In this document: positions 32,613 to 40,772 of the stretch, one piece after another | Position numbering within the stretch: position 1 is the first letter of the stretch | Layout of the letters: every line of letters begins with the position of its first letter | Assembly (NCBI GenBank): GCA_035456465.1 | Contig: DATIDD010000100.1 | Location: 1 to 64,000, forward strand | DNA: 64,000 nucleotides | From: DATHTC01 sp035456465 | Lineage (GTDB): Bacteria > Actinomycetota > Thermoleophilia > Gaiellales > Gaiellaceae | Direction: 5' to 3' | Notes under the pieces: model-generated | Database searches by the model: none | What the model was told of the DNA's origin: nothing | Seen by the model: the letters and a program-made list of their open reading frames with translations, nothing else | Translations under genes and position numbers: made by a program

Positions 32613-33074
32613 CTAGCCCTCGGGCGCCGCGGCGCCGCACGACGGGCAGTACCGCGCGTCGGCCGCGAGCGCGTGGCCGCACACGCCGCAGGGGACGACC
32701 GCCTCCCCGGCGGGGCGCCCGCAGCTGGCGCAGAACCGCGAGCCCCAGAAGAGCGGGGCGCCGCAGGCGCAGCGTGCCGCCGGCGGGCGGCGCACGGAGA
32801 GCAGCGTCTCGAGCTCGATCAGCCGGTCCTCGATCGCCGCCACCTCGGCGCATTGCTCGTGGAGGACGTGCTCGCGGAACGAGTCCCGGCGGAACATCTC
32901 CATCGCCAGGCCGCCGACGTCGCGCAGCCGCTCCTCGCGGAGCTTCAGCAGGGCGCGGCGCTCGCGGCGGAGCTCCGCGACCGGCGGCGCGGCCCGGCGC
33001 GGCGCCCGCGGCGCGGACTCGGCCGGCTGCGCGTCGCCGTCGCGCCCGCGGCGGAAGAGCGACGTGAGCGCCAT
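32613..33074 (-). CDS. Coiled-coil protein with C-terminal double zinc ribbon
   Basis: A 153-residue protein. A charged coiled coil (about 25-95) is followed by two CxxC pairs forming ribbons: CACGAPLFWGSRFCASCG and CGVCGHALAADARYCPSCG. It has no membrane segment. Its stop is 4 bp before the zinc-ribbon/SPOR gene, so the two are one operon and may work together. The function is unknown. Confidence 0.7.
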   Translation of the reverse strand: MALTSLFRRGRDGDAQPAESAPRAPRRAAPPVAELRRERRALLKLREERLRDVGGLAMEMFRRDSFREHVLHEQCAEVAAIEDRLIELETLLSVRRPPAARCACGAPLFWGSRFCASCGRPAGEAVVPCGVCGHALAADARYCPSCGAAAPEG

Positions 33075-33164
33075 CGGCCCAGCCTAGCCGTCGGCCCGGC
33101 GCGGCAGCGACGCTCGGCGGGGCCTCGGGCGTGCGGTGGCGCGTCCCCCGCCCGCGACCGAGGG

Positions 33165-34595
33165 CTACGTCTGCAGCACGACGAGCCGCTCCTCAGTCAG
33201 CTCGCGCACGGCGTAGGCCGGCCCCTCACGCGTGTTGCCCGAGTCCTTGACGCCGCCGTACGGCATCTGGTCGGCGCGGAACGTCGGCGCCTCGTTGACG
33301 GTCACGCCGCCGAACTCGAGCGCCTGCGCCGCCCGGAGCGCCGCCGCGACGGACGCCGTGAAGATCCCCGCCTGGAGCCCGTAGCGCGTCGCGTTCGCGA
33401 GCCGGACCGCCTCGTCGAGGTCGCCGACGCGGTTGACCGTGACGACGGGGCCGAAGACCTCCTCGCAGGAGACCTTCAGCTCGGGCGCGGCGTGCCCGAT
33501 CACCGTTGGGCGGATCGGGCCGTCGTCGGGCGCGTCGCCGCCGGCGAGGATCTCGGCCCCCGCCGCCCGCGCCTCCTCGATCCACTCGAGGATCCGCGCA
33601 CGTGCGTCGTCGTCGATCACCGGCCCCACGTCCGTCTCCTCGTCGGCCGGGTCCCCGACCTTCAGGGCCTCGACGCGGGGCAGGAAGCGCTCGAGGAAGG
33701 GCTCGTAGGCGTCGCCCTCGACGTAGATCCGCTGGACCGAGATGCAGCTCTGGCCGGCGAACGAGAACGCGTTGCCGGCGAGCTTGGCGGCGGCGGCGTC
33801 GAGGTCGGCGTCGGCGGCGACGATCACCGGCGTTGCGTTGCCGAGCTCGAGCGCGACCCGCTTCTTCGGCGCCCGCTCCGCGAGACGCCAGCCCACCGCT
33901 CCGGAGCCGGTGAAGGTCAGCGCCCTGACGCGCTCGTCCTCCACGAGGACGCCGCCGAGCTCCGACGCGGGGCCCACGAGCACCCCGAGCCACCCCGGCG
34001 GGAGGCCCGCGTCCGTCTCGAGCTCGGCCAGCAGCAGCGCCGACAGGGGCGTCGCCGTCGCGGGCTTGAGCACGACCGCGCATCCGGCGGCGAGCGCGGG
34101 CGCGAGCTTGTGCGCGACGAGGTTCAGCGGGAAGTTGAACGGGCTGATCGCGCCGACGATCCCGAGCGGCCGGCGCAGCGTGAACGCCAGCTTGCCCTCG
34201 CCCGCAGCGGACGCGTCCATCGGCACGACGTGCCCGGCCAGCTTGCGCGCCTCGACGGCCGCCATCGTGTACGTCGAGACGGCGCGCTGCGCCTCGACGC
34301 GGGCGGCCTTCATCGGCTTCCCGGCCTCGTCCGAGATCGTGCGGGCGACCTCGTCGTGGCGGTCGCGGAGCGCGGCGGCGACGCGGTCGAGGATCGCGGC
34401 CCGCTCGTGCGCCGGGAGCGGCTGGGCCATCGCCTGCTCGGCCGCGTCCACGGCGCGGCGGGCTTCCGCGGCTCCGGCCTTGGGGACGCGCCCGACGACG
34501 TCGCCGGACCAGGGGGAGCGGACGTCGATCCACGCGCCCGTCTCGACCCACTCGCCGGCGAGGAGGAGGCGTCGCTCGGTCGCGGTCGCCGCCAT
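33165..34595 (-). CDS. NAD(P)-dependent aldehyde dehydrogenase
   Basis: A 476-residue ALDH superfamily member that oxidises an aldehyde to its acid or CoA-independent product. Catalytic Cys284 is in AGQSCISVQRIYV. The general-base Glu lies in ALELGNATPVIV, and the cofactor loop is FTGSGAVGW. ISPFNFPLNLVAHKLAPALAAGC matches the family. No substrate-specific signature is recognised; lactaldehyde/glyceraldehyde-type enzymes are closest in feel. ATG 34595, 101 bp from the divergent hydrolase-cyclase gene. Confidence 0.92.
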   Translation of the reverse strand: MAATATERRLLLAGEWVETGAWIDVRSPWSGDVVGRVPKAGAAEARRAVDAAEQAMAQPLPAHERAAILDRVAAALRDRHDEVARTISDEAGKPMKAARVEAQRAVSTYTMAAVEARKLAGHVVPMDASAAGEGKLAFTLRRPLGIVGAISPFNFPLNLVAHKLAPALAAGCAVVLKPATATPLSALLLAELETDAGLPPGWLGVLVGPASELGGVLVEDERVRALTFTGSGAVGWRLAERAPKKRVALELGNATPVIVAADADLDAAAAKLAGNAFSFAGQSCISVQRIYVEGDAYEPFLERFLPRVEALKVGDPADEETDVGPVIDDDARARILEWIEEARAAGAEILAGGDAPDDGPIRPTVIGHAAPELKVSCEEVFGPVVTVNRVGDLDEAVRLANATRYGLQAGIFTASVAAALRAAQALEFGGVTVNEAPTFRADQMPYGGVKDSGNTREGPAYAVRELTEERLVVLQT

Positions 34596-34696
34596 GCGGT
34601 GAGCGTACCTCCGCCGGGGCCCCGCGGGCGTCGGACGCGGCGGTGAAGCGGCGGTCGCGCTTTGCGCCGTCGCGGCGGCGTGGGATCCTCGCGGTC

Positions 34697-36013
34697 GTGG
34701 AGATCCCGGACGTCAGCTACGCCCGCTCGGGCGACGTCGCCGTCGCCTACCAGGCCGTCGGCGACGGCCCGTCCGACCTCGTCTTCCTGCCGTTCCTGTC
34801 GAACCTCTACTCCCTCTGGCTGCTCCCGGCGTTCGCCGCGTTCGCGCGGAGCCTGGGCGAGGGTCGGCGGCTCGTGCTCGTGAACACGCGGGGGATGGGC
34901 CTCTCCGACCGCCCGCGGGCGCTGACGATCGAGTCGCGGATGGACGACGTCCGCGCGGTGATGGACGCGCTGGAGATCGAGCGCGCGGCGCTGCTGGGCT
35001 GGAGCGAGACCGCCGGCACGTGTGCCGTCTTCGGCGCCACGTATCCGGAGCGCACCGACCGCCTCGTCCTCTACACGCCGTTCGCGCGGGGCACGCGCAC
35101 GGACGACTACCCGTGGGGGAGCGACCGCGAGGAGGCGCTCGCGGGGATCGCCCGCACCCGCGAGCAGTGGGGCGACCGCGCGTACCTCGAGCAGCTCGCC
35201 GCCTCGCTGAACCCCCAGTGGGCCGACGACCCGGGGTACCTCGAGTGGTTCGTCTGGAACCACCGGCTCTCGAGCAGCCCGGGGTCGGCGGCGGCGTTCT
35301 GGCGGATGCAGCTGGAGACGGACATCGCCGACGTGCTCCCCGCGATCCGGGTCCCGACGCTCGTCCTCACCAAGGAGCAGCTGCGCCAGGAGAGCGCCTG
35401 GATCGCCGAACGGATCCCGAAGGCCTCGCTCGCCGTGCTCGCAGGGGAGGGGATGGCGGTCCAGGAGGACCCCCTCGCCGCCGACGTGATCGACTCGTTC
35501 CTTCGCGGCGAGGAGCCTGCCGACGTGCCGACGAGCGTGCTCGCGACGGTGCTCTTCACCGACATCGTCGGCTCGACCGAGCGCGCGGCGGCGCTCGGCG
35601 ACCGCGCGTGGCGCGAGCTGCTCGAGCGCCACCACGCGCTCGTGCGCCGCGAGCTCGCCCGGTACCGCGGCCTCGAGCTCGACAGCGCGGGCGACGGCTT
35701 CTTCGCGAGCTTCGACGGGCCGGCGCGGGCGATCGCGTGCGCGCGCTCGGTCGCCGACTCGATGCCCCCGCTCGGCCTCGAGGTCCGAGCCGGGATCCAC
35801 ACGGGCGAGTGCGAGCGGGTGGGGGAGAAGCTGGCCGGGTTGGCCGTCAACGTCGGCGCCCGCGTCGCGGCGCAGGCGGGCCCGGGCGAGGTGGTCGTGT
35901 CCGGCACGGTGCGCGACCTCGTCGCGGGCTCCGGGCTCGCGTTCGACGATCTCGGAGAGCGCGAGCTGAAGGGCCTCCCGGGGCGGTGGCGGTTGCACCG
36001 GGTGGTACGTTGA
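34697..36013 (+). CDS. Alpha/beta-hydrolase fused to class III cyclase, probably inactive hydrolase part
   Basis: A 438-residue fusion from GTG 34697 (MEIPDVSYARSGDVAVAYQ). Residues 1-275 are an alpha/beta-hydrolase fold; 280-438 are a cyclase domain with metal Asp289 (FTDIVGST) and Asp333 (GDGFFASF) and N-x3-R in VNVGAR. The nucleophile elbow is G-W-S103-E-T instead of GxSxG, and the catalytic His is missing (GEGMAVQED in place of the GDDH seen in the second fusion). At the adenine-recognising Lys position the cyclase has Asp (LDSAGDG). It may therefore use another nucleotide or act as a sensor. The thiolase gene starts five bases downstream. Confidence 0.88.
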   Translation: MEIPDVSYARSGDVAVAYQAVGDGPSDLVFLPFLSNLYSLWLLPAFAAFARSLGEGRRLVLVNTRGMGLSDRPRALTIESRMDDVRAVMDALEIERAALLGWSETAGTCAVFGATYPERTDRLVLYTPFARGTRTDDYPWGSDREEALAGIARTREQWGDRAYLEQLAASLNPQWADDPGYLEWFVWNHRLSSSPGSAAAFWRMQLETDIADVLPAIRVPTLVLTKEQLRQESAWIAERIPKASLAVLAGEGMAVQEDPLAADVIDSFLRGEEPADVPTSVLATVLFTDIVGSTERAAALGDRAWRELLERHHALVRRELARYRGLELDSAGDGFFASFDGPARAIACARSVADSMPPLGLEVRAGIHTGECERVGEKLAGLAVNVGARVAAQAGPGEVVVSGTVRDLVAGSGLAFDDLGERELKGLPGRWRLHRVVR

Positions 36014-36017
36014 GCCC

Positions 36018-37169
36018 GTGACCGACGCCCTCATCGTCGACGCCGTCCGCAGCCCGATCGGGCGGAGGAACGGGACGCTCTCGAGCATCCGCGGCGACGA
36101 GCTCTCGGCGCAGGTCGTGAACGGCCTCGTCGGGCGCACCGGCGTCGACCCCGCGGAGATCGAGGACGTCCAGTGGGGCTGCGTGACGCAGGTGGACGAG
36201 CAGGCGTGGAACATCGGGCGCAACGTCGCGCTCACCGCCGGCTGGCCCGTCTCGGTCGCGGGGACGACGGTCGACCGCCAGTGCGGCTCCTCGATGCAGA
36301 CGAACTTCAACGCGGCGGCGGCGGTGTGGTCGGGCCAGCTCGACGTCGTCGTCTCCGGCGGTGTCGAGATGATGTCGCGCGTCCCGATGGGCTCGAACCA
36401 CGGGTCGATGTCGGACAAGGTGCACGACCGCTACCAGATCGTGATGCAGGGCATCTCGGCGGAGCTGATCGCGGACCGGTGGCACCTGTCGCGCGAGGAG
36501 CTCGACCGGGTGTCGTACGAGTCGCACATGCGCGCGGCGCGCGCGATCGACGAGGGCCGGTTCGCGAAGGAGATCGTCCCGATCGACCTGACCAACCCGC
36601 ACGTGGGGTTCACGTTCGACACCGACGAGGCGGTGCGGCGCGAGACGACGCTCGAGAAGATGGCGGAGCTCCAGCCCGCCTTCGTCCCCGACGGGAAGGT
36701 GACGGCGGGCAACTCGTCCCAGATCGTCGACGGCGCCGCGGCGGTGCTCGTCGCCTCCGAGGCGGCGGCGTCGCGCCTCGGGCTCGAGCCGCGTGCGCGG
36801 TTCGTCTCCTTCGGGCTCGCCGGCGTCGACCCGACGCTGATGCTGCACGGCAACCCGGAGGCGTGCGACAAGGCGCTGCGGAAGGCGGGCATCGGCTGGG
36901 ACGACGTCGCGGTGGTCGAGGTGAACGAGGCGTTCGCGTCGGTCGTGCTCCAGTTCCTCGCCGACACCGGGCTGCGCGAGCGCTGGGACGCGGGCGACGT
37001 GAACCCGAACGGCGGCGGGATCTCGCTCGGTCACCCGCTCGGCGCGACCGGGGCGCGCATCACCGCGACGCTCGTGGCGGAGCTCGAGCGGCGGGAGGCA
37101 CGCTACGGCGTGGCCTGCATGTGCATCGGCTTCGGGCAGGCGATCGCCGCGGTGATCGAACGCGTCTGA
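36018..37169 (+). CDS. Acetyl-CoA C-acetyltransferase (thiolase)
   Basis: A 383-residue thiolase of normal length that joins or splits acyl-CoA and acetyl-CoA. The catalytic triad is complete: Cys89 (DRQCGSSMQ), His339 (GHPLGATGA) and Cys369 (CMCIGFGQ). The degradative (FadA) or biosynthetic direction is not fixed by sequence. GTG 36018 follows the cyclase stop by four bases, and a hydroxyacyl-CoA dehydrogenase gene lies downstream, so a beta-oxidation or hydroxybutyrate role fits. Confidence 0.95.
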   Translation: MTDALIVDAVRSPIGRRNGTLSSIRGDELSAQVVNGLVGRTGVDPAEIEDVQWGCVTQVDEQAWNIGRNVALTAGWPVSVAGTTVDRQCGSSMQTNFNAAAAVWSGQLDVVVSGGVEMMSRVPMGSNHGSMSDKVHDRYQIVMQGISAELIADRWHLSREELDRVSYESHMRAARAIDEGRFAKEIVPIDLTNPHVGFTFDTDEAVRRETTLEKMAELQPAFVPDGKVTAGNSSQIVDGAAAVLVASEAAASRLGLEPRARFVSFGLAGVDPTLMLHGNPEACDKALRKAGIGWDDVAVVEVNEAFASVVLQFLADTGLRERWDAGDVNPNGGGISLGHPLGATGARITATLVAELERREARYGVACMCIGFGQAIAAVIERV

Positions 37170-37224
37170 GCATCCGCGACGCGCCGCGCTCCGAGCCGCA
37201 CGAGCCCGCGTTGAAACAGGACAC

Positions 37225-37245
37225 GTAACAGCCTGTTACTTGTCC
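37225..37245. promoter_or_regulatory. Palindromic operator-like site before the EVE-methyltransferase gene
   Basis: GTAACAG-C-CTGTTAC at 37225-37239 is a perfect 7-bp inverted repeat, followed by TTGTCC. It matches the site at 21772-21793 in both arms and in the flank. It directly abuts the presumed TTG start at 37240, so binding there would block initiation. Confidence 0.6.
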
Positions 37246-38235
37246 GGGTCGCCGTCGTACTGGCTGCTCGTCCGCGGTCGCGGCGGACGTCGGCTCGACC
37301 CCGAGATCCGTCCCGACGAGCTGCGGGCGCACGCGTCGACGCGGCGGCCGTCGATCCGCGCCGGCGACCGCGCCGTCCTCTACGCGGCGGGGTGGCAGGT
37401 GGTGTTCGGCGTCGCCGACGTGGTCACCGACCCTGCGGAGGATCCGGAGCGTGCGCGCTGGCGGTGGCGCTTCGGGATCCGGGCGGAGCTCGCGCTCCAC
37501 GACCTGCGGGAGGCGCCGCCGGTGCAGGCGGCCGGCGTCCTGACCTCGAGTCTTGGGCGGCACTCGTACATCCGCCTGGCGCAGGAGCAGTTCGCCGCCG
37601 GGAGGCGGGCCGTCGCCGCCGCGATCGTCGCCGCGTCGTACGACGACGCCGTCGACCGGTTCGTCGCGGGGCAGGGCGAGTTCCCTGCGGGCGCGCGCCG
37701 CCGCTGGATCGAGCGGCTGCTCGCGGGGCTGCCGCCGCGGCCGGCGATCCTCGAGCTCGGCGTCGGTGCGGGGCACGAGACGAGCGTCGAGCTCGCGGCG
37801 CGGGGAGCCCTCACGGGCGTGGACGTGTCGGCCGCGATGCTCGCGCGGGCCCGCAGCCGCCTTCCGCGCGCCCGGCTGCTCCAGGCGGACGTGCTCGAGC
37901 TCGAGCTGCCGGAGGCGTCGTTCGACGCGGTCGTCGCCCTGTACGTCCTCAACCACGTCCTTCGGGACGAGCTCGGGCCGTTGTTCCACCGGATTGCGCG
38001 GTGGCTGCGGCCCGGCGGCCGCGTCCTCGCCTCGCTCGGCGCGCGCGACACGCCGACGTGGAGCGGCGAGTGGCTGGGCGCGCCGACGATCTTCAGCGGG
38101 TACCCGCCCGAGGAGAACGAGCGGCTGCTGCTGGACGCGGGCCTCGAGCTCGTCGAGTCGTCGGTCGAGACGACGGCGGAGCCCGGTCACGGCGAGGTGC
38201 CGTTCCACTGGGTGCTCGCACGCCGGCCCGACTAG
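37240..38235 (+). CDS. EVE-like (PUA-fold) domain fused to a SAM-dependent methyltransferase
   Basis: A 331-residue protein. Residues 1-105 resemble an EVE/PUA-like domain: YWLLVRGRGG, then IRAGDRAVLYAAGWQVVFGV and VVTDPAEDPERARW. Residues 130-331 are a class I methyltransferase with motif I AILELGVGAGHE near 168-179, LTGVDVSAAM and YVLNHVLRDELG, ending FHWVLARRPD. EVE domains bind modified bases, so the fusion might read and modify nucleic acid, but the methyltransferase half looks like small-molecule enzymes. No ATG or GTG is available; TTG 37240 is the only reasonable start, overlapping the palindrome flank. Confidence 0.75.
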   Translation: MSGSPSYWLLVRGRGGRRLDPEIRPDELRAHASTRRPSIRAGDRAVLYAAGWQVVFGVADVVTDPAEDPERARWRWRFGIRAELALHDLREAPPVQAAGVLTSSLGRHSYIRLAQEQFAAGRRAVAAAIVAASYDDAVDRFVAGQGEFPAGARRRWIERLLAGLPPRPAILELGVGAGHETSVELAARGALTGVDVSAAMLARARSRLPRARLLQADVLELELPEASFDAVVALYVLNHVLRDELGPLFHRIARWLRPGGRVLASLGARDTPTWSGEWLGAPTIFSGYPPEENERLLLDAGLELVESSVETTAEPGHGEVPFHWVLARRPD

Positions 38236-38246
38236 GATCGCCCGCC

Positions 38247-39104
38247 ATGGAGATCACCACGGTCGGCGTCGTCGGGCTCGGCACGATGGGCGCCGGGATC
38301 GCGCAGGTGGCCGTCGAGGCCGGCTACGAGACCGTCGGCCGGGAGCTCGCCGCGGAGGCGGCCGACGCGGCGCGCGGACGGATCGAGCACTTCCTCACCC
38401 GTAAGGTCGAGAAGGGGCAGGCCGAGCAGGCGGACCGGGACGCGGCGATCGCGCGCCTCCGCACGACCACCGACCTCGGCGACCTCGCCCGCTGCGACCT
38501 CGTCGTCGAGGCGGCCTTCGAGGACCTCGCCGTCAAGCACGAGCTGATGGCGGAGCTCTCGCAAATCCTCCGGCCGGACGCGATCGTGGCGACGAACACC
38601 TCGGCGCTGTCGGTGACGGAGATCGCGGCGGGCTACGAGCGGCCCGAGCGCGTCGTCGGCCTGCACTTCTTCAACCCGGCGCCGCTGATGCGCCTCGTCG
38701 AGGTCGTGCGCGCGCAGCGGACGGACGAGGACGTGTTCGAGACCGCGTACCGCTTCGCGGCGTCGCTCGGGAAGGAGCCGATCCGCTGCAACGACACGCC
38801 CGGCTTCGTCGTCAACCGGATCCTGATCCCGCTGCTCAACGACTGCGTGCGGGTGCTCGACGAGGCCGGCGTCACGCCGGAGGACCTCGACACAGCGATG
38901 CGCTTCGGCGCCAGCTGGCCGATGGGGCCGGCGACGCTCGTCGACCTGGTGGGGATCGACGTCCACGTGCACGCGTCGGAGGCGCTGTGGCAGGGGCTCC
39001 GGGAGCCGCGGATGGCGCCGCCGGCGCGGCTCGTGGCGATGGCGAAGGCGGGCAAGCTCGGCCGCAAGAGCGGCGAGGGCTTCTACCGCTACGACGAGCA
39101 GTAG
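38247..39104 (+). CDS. 3-hydroxyacyl-CoA (3-hydroxybutyryl-CoA) dehydrogenase
   Basis: A 285-residue NAD-dependent dehydrogenase of fatty acid or hydroxybutyrate metabolism. The NAD-binding VGVVGLGTMGAGIAQ is at the N-terminus; the catalytic His is in GLHFFNPAPLMRLVEV and the helical C-terminal domain has CNDTPGFVVNRILIPLLN. Length fits a stand-alone short form, without the hydratase domain of FadB. ATG 38247 is 11 bp after the EVE-methyltransferase stop and in line with the thiolase gene. Confidence 0.95.
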   Translation: MEITTVGVVGLGTMGAGIAQVAVEAGYETVGRELAAEAADAARGRIEHFLTRKVEKGQAEQADRDAAIARLRTTTDLGDLARCDLVVEAAFEDLAVKHELMAELSQILRPDAIVATNTSALSVTEIAAGYERPERVVGLHFFNPAPLMRLVEVVRAQRTDEDVFETAYRFAASLGKEPIRCNDTPGFVVNRILIPLLNDCVRVLDEAGVTPEDLDTAMRFGASWPMGPATLVDLVGIDVHVHASEALWQGLREPRMAPPARLVAMAKAGKLGRKSGEGFYRYDEQ

Positions 39105-39107
39105 CGC

Positions 39108-40736
39108 TCACGGCGCCGACAGATGGCGCCAGGCGTTCTCGACGAGCCGCTCGACGCGTGGGTCCGTCATCGAGGCGACGAAGTTGATCGCGCCTGCCGC
39201 GAGCACCCGTGCGCCCGCGGGGGTCTCGTACCAGGTGAGCTCCGCGGAGCGGCCCGGCCCCATCAGGTCGGGCGCGTGCGCGAGGACGCGCGCGCCGGCC
39301 GGCGTGGCCGCGCTGCGGGCGTCGATCTCGATCCCGTAGCGGCCGAACGCGTCGCCGTCGCGCAGGCCCGTGCCCTCGAACAGCCACGGCGCCGCGGCCG
39401 CGCCCACGACCGTGAACGGCGCCTGCCGCTGGCCCTGGTCGGAGCCGACGTAGCGGACGCCCACGAGCCCGGCCTCGTCGCGCCCGGCGTCGCGCCAGAG
39501 CTCCTCCTTCACGACCCGTCTGCCGACGCGGCGCACCCGCCGGAAGAAGTTGTTGGCCGCGAGGAACAGGAGGTTCCCGCCGAGGTCGCGGTAGCGCTCG
39601 ACGACGTCGTAGGCGTGCGTCGTGACGTACTCCTCGTGCCCCGGGAACACGACGAGGTCGTACGCCCGCCGCAGCGCGTCGCCGGTCCCGGCCCGCTCGA
39701 GGTCCTCGTCGGCGAGGAAGTCGACCCGCTTCCCCGTCCGGTTGAGCCAGGCGACGAACGCGAGGTCCCAGTCCTTGAACCGGAACGGGACGCCGAAGTC
39801 GAGGTACGGCCGGGTCACGTCGACGGACCGGATCGCGCCGCTCACGTACCACGAGTCGCCCCAGCCGTCGCCGTCCGCGTCGTGGAAGTTGTACGCCTGC
39901 CACGTCGTCGTCGCGAGAACGACGGCCACGCGCTCCGTGCCCAGCCGCGTGGGGCGGAGGATGAAGGGCGCGTAGCCGACGCGGCCGTCGTCCGCCGTCA
40001 CGCGGACGAAGTAGAGGCCGCTCTGCCAGCGCCCGGCACGGAGCAGGCGCAGGCGGCCCGGCGCGTCCCGGTGGGCGCGCCAGTCCACGGCGACCGAGGG
40101 GGTGACGGGCACGCCGTTCGTGTGCAGGTCCTCGTCGGCCGGCCGCGAGGCGCCGTAGTGGAAGACCTGCACGCGGAGCGAGGCCGCGTCGGTCGCGATC
40201 AGGAGGTCCGCCGGCTCGCCCGGGGCGTAGCTCGACTCAGTCGTCGCGACCTCGACGCCCTGGACCCGCACCACCGGCGCGTCCGGCGAGTGCCCCGGCC
40301 GGTACGCGCCGTACGTGCGGCGGCGGCCCTGCGCGTCGGTGGCGGTCAGCCGGAGCACGTACGTCCGGGGCGCGACGCCCCGGCCGGGGCGCCAGACGAG
40401 CTCGTGCGACCCTGCGGCGAGCCGCCGACCGACGCTCCACACCGTCGCTCCGGTCGCGCGGCCGGCGCGGATCGTGTCCGTCCGCACCGCCTCCATCCGC
40501 ACGAGCGCCGGACGCGGGAGCCGGAACGACACCCGCGCCTCGGGGCGTCGAGGCGAGACCGTCGCCAGCAGGCGCCGGTCGCCGGCGTAGGGGCGGGCGG
40601 ATCGAACCCGGAGGCGGAGCAACTCGGGCCTGCGCCGCACGGCCGCCCGCGCGGCCCCCGGCGCCGCGAGCGCTCCGAGCGCGGCGACGCGCAGGAACTC
40701 CCGCCTCCCGACCCTCATCGGCGTGGATCGTGCCAT
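39108..40736 (-). CDS. Tat-exported protein resembling the N,N-dimethylformamidase large-subunit C-terminal domain
   Basis: A 542-residue secreted protein. A twin-arginine signal (VGRREFLRVAALGALAA, Arg11-Arg12) is followed by beta-sandwich-like segments to about 290, then a domain like that of dimethylformamidase beta subunit (VVLATTTWQAYNFHDADGDGWG, YDLVVFPGHEEYVT). A catalytic activity is not established. ATG at 40736 has GGTGAG upstream; the ATG at 40718 would remove six residues. It diverges from the flippase-like gene by 36 bp and meets the dehydrogenase gene with 3 bp between. Confidence 0.75.
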   Translation of the reverse strand: MARSTPMRVGRREFLRVAALGALAAPGAARAAVRRRPELLRLRVRSARPYAGDRRLLATVSPRRPEARVSFRLPRPALVRMEAVRTDTIRAGRATGATVWSVGRRLAAGSHELVWRPGRGVAPRTYVLRLTATDAQGRRRTYGAYRPGHSPDAPVVRVQGVEVATTESSYAPGEPADLLIATDAASLRVQVFHYGASRPADEDLHTNGVPVTPSVAVDWRAHRDAPGRLRLLRAGRWQSGLYFVRVTADDGRVGYAPFILRPTRLGTERVAVVLATTTWQAYNFHDADGDGWGDSWYVSGAIRSVDVTRPYLDFGVPFRFKDWDLAFVAWLNRTGKRVDFLADEDLERAGTGDALRRAYDLVVFPGHEEYVTTHAYDVVERYRDLGGNLLFLAANNFFRRVRRVGRRVVKEELWRDAGRDEAGLVGVRYVGSDQGQRQAPFTVVGAAAAPWLFEGTGLRDGDAFGRYGIEIDARSAATPAGARVLAHAPDLMGPGRSAELTWYETPAGARVLAAGAINFVASMTDPRVERLVENAWRHLSAP

Positions 40737-40772
40737 GCGTTTCTCACCGCGTCCCGGTGACACCATGGGGAC

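Noticed and set aside
37225..37245. Reading the GTAACAG palindromes as intrinsic terminators.
   Set aside because: The arms leave a single spacer base, so an RNA loop would break the inner pairs, and no T-run follows; a protein-binding site fits better.
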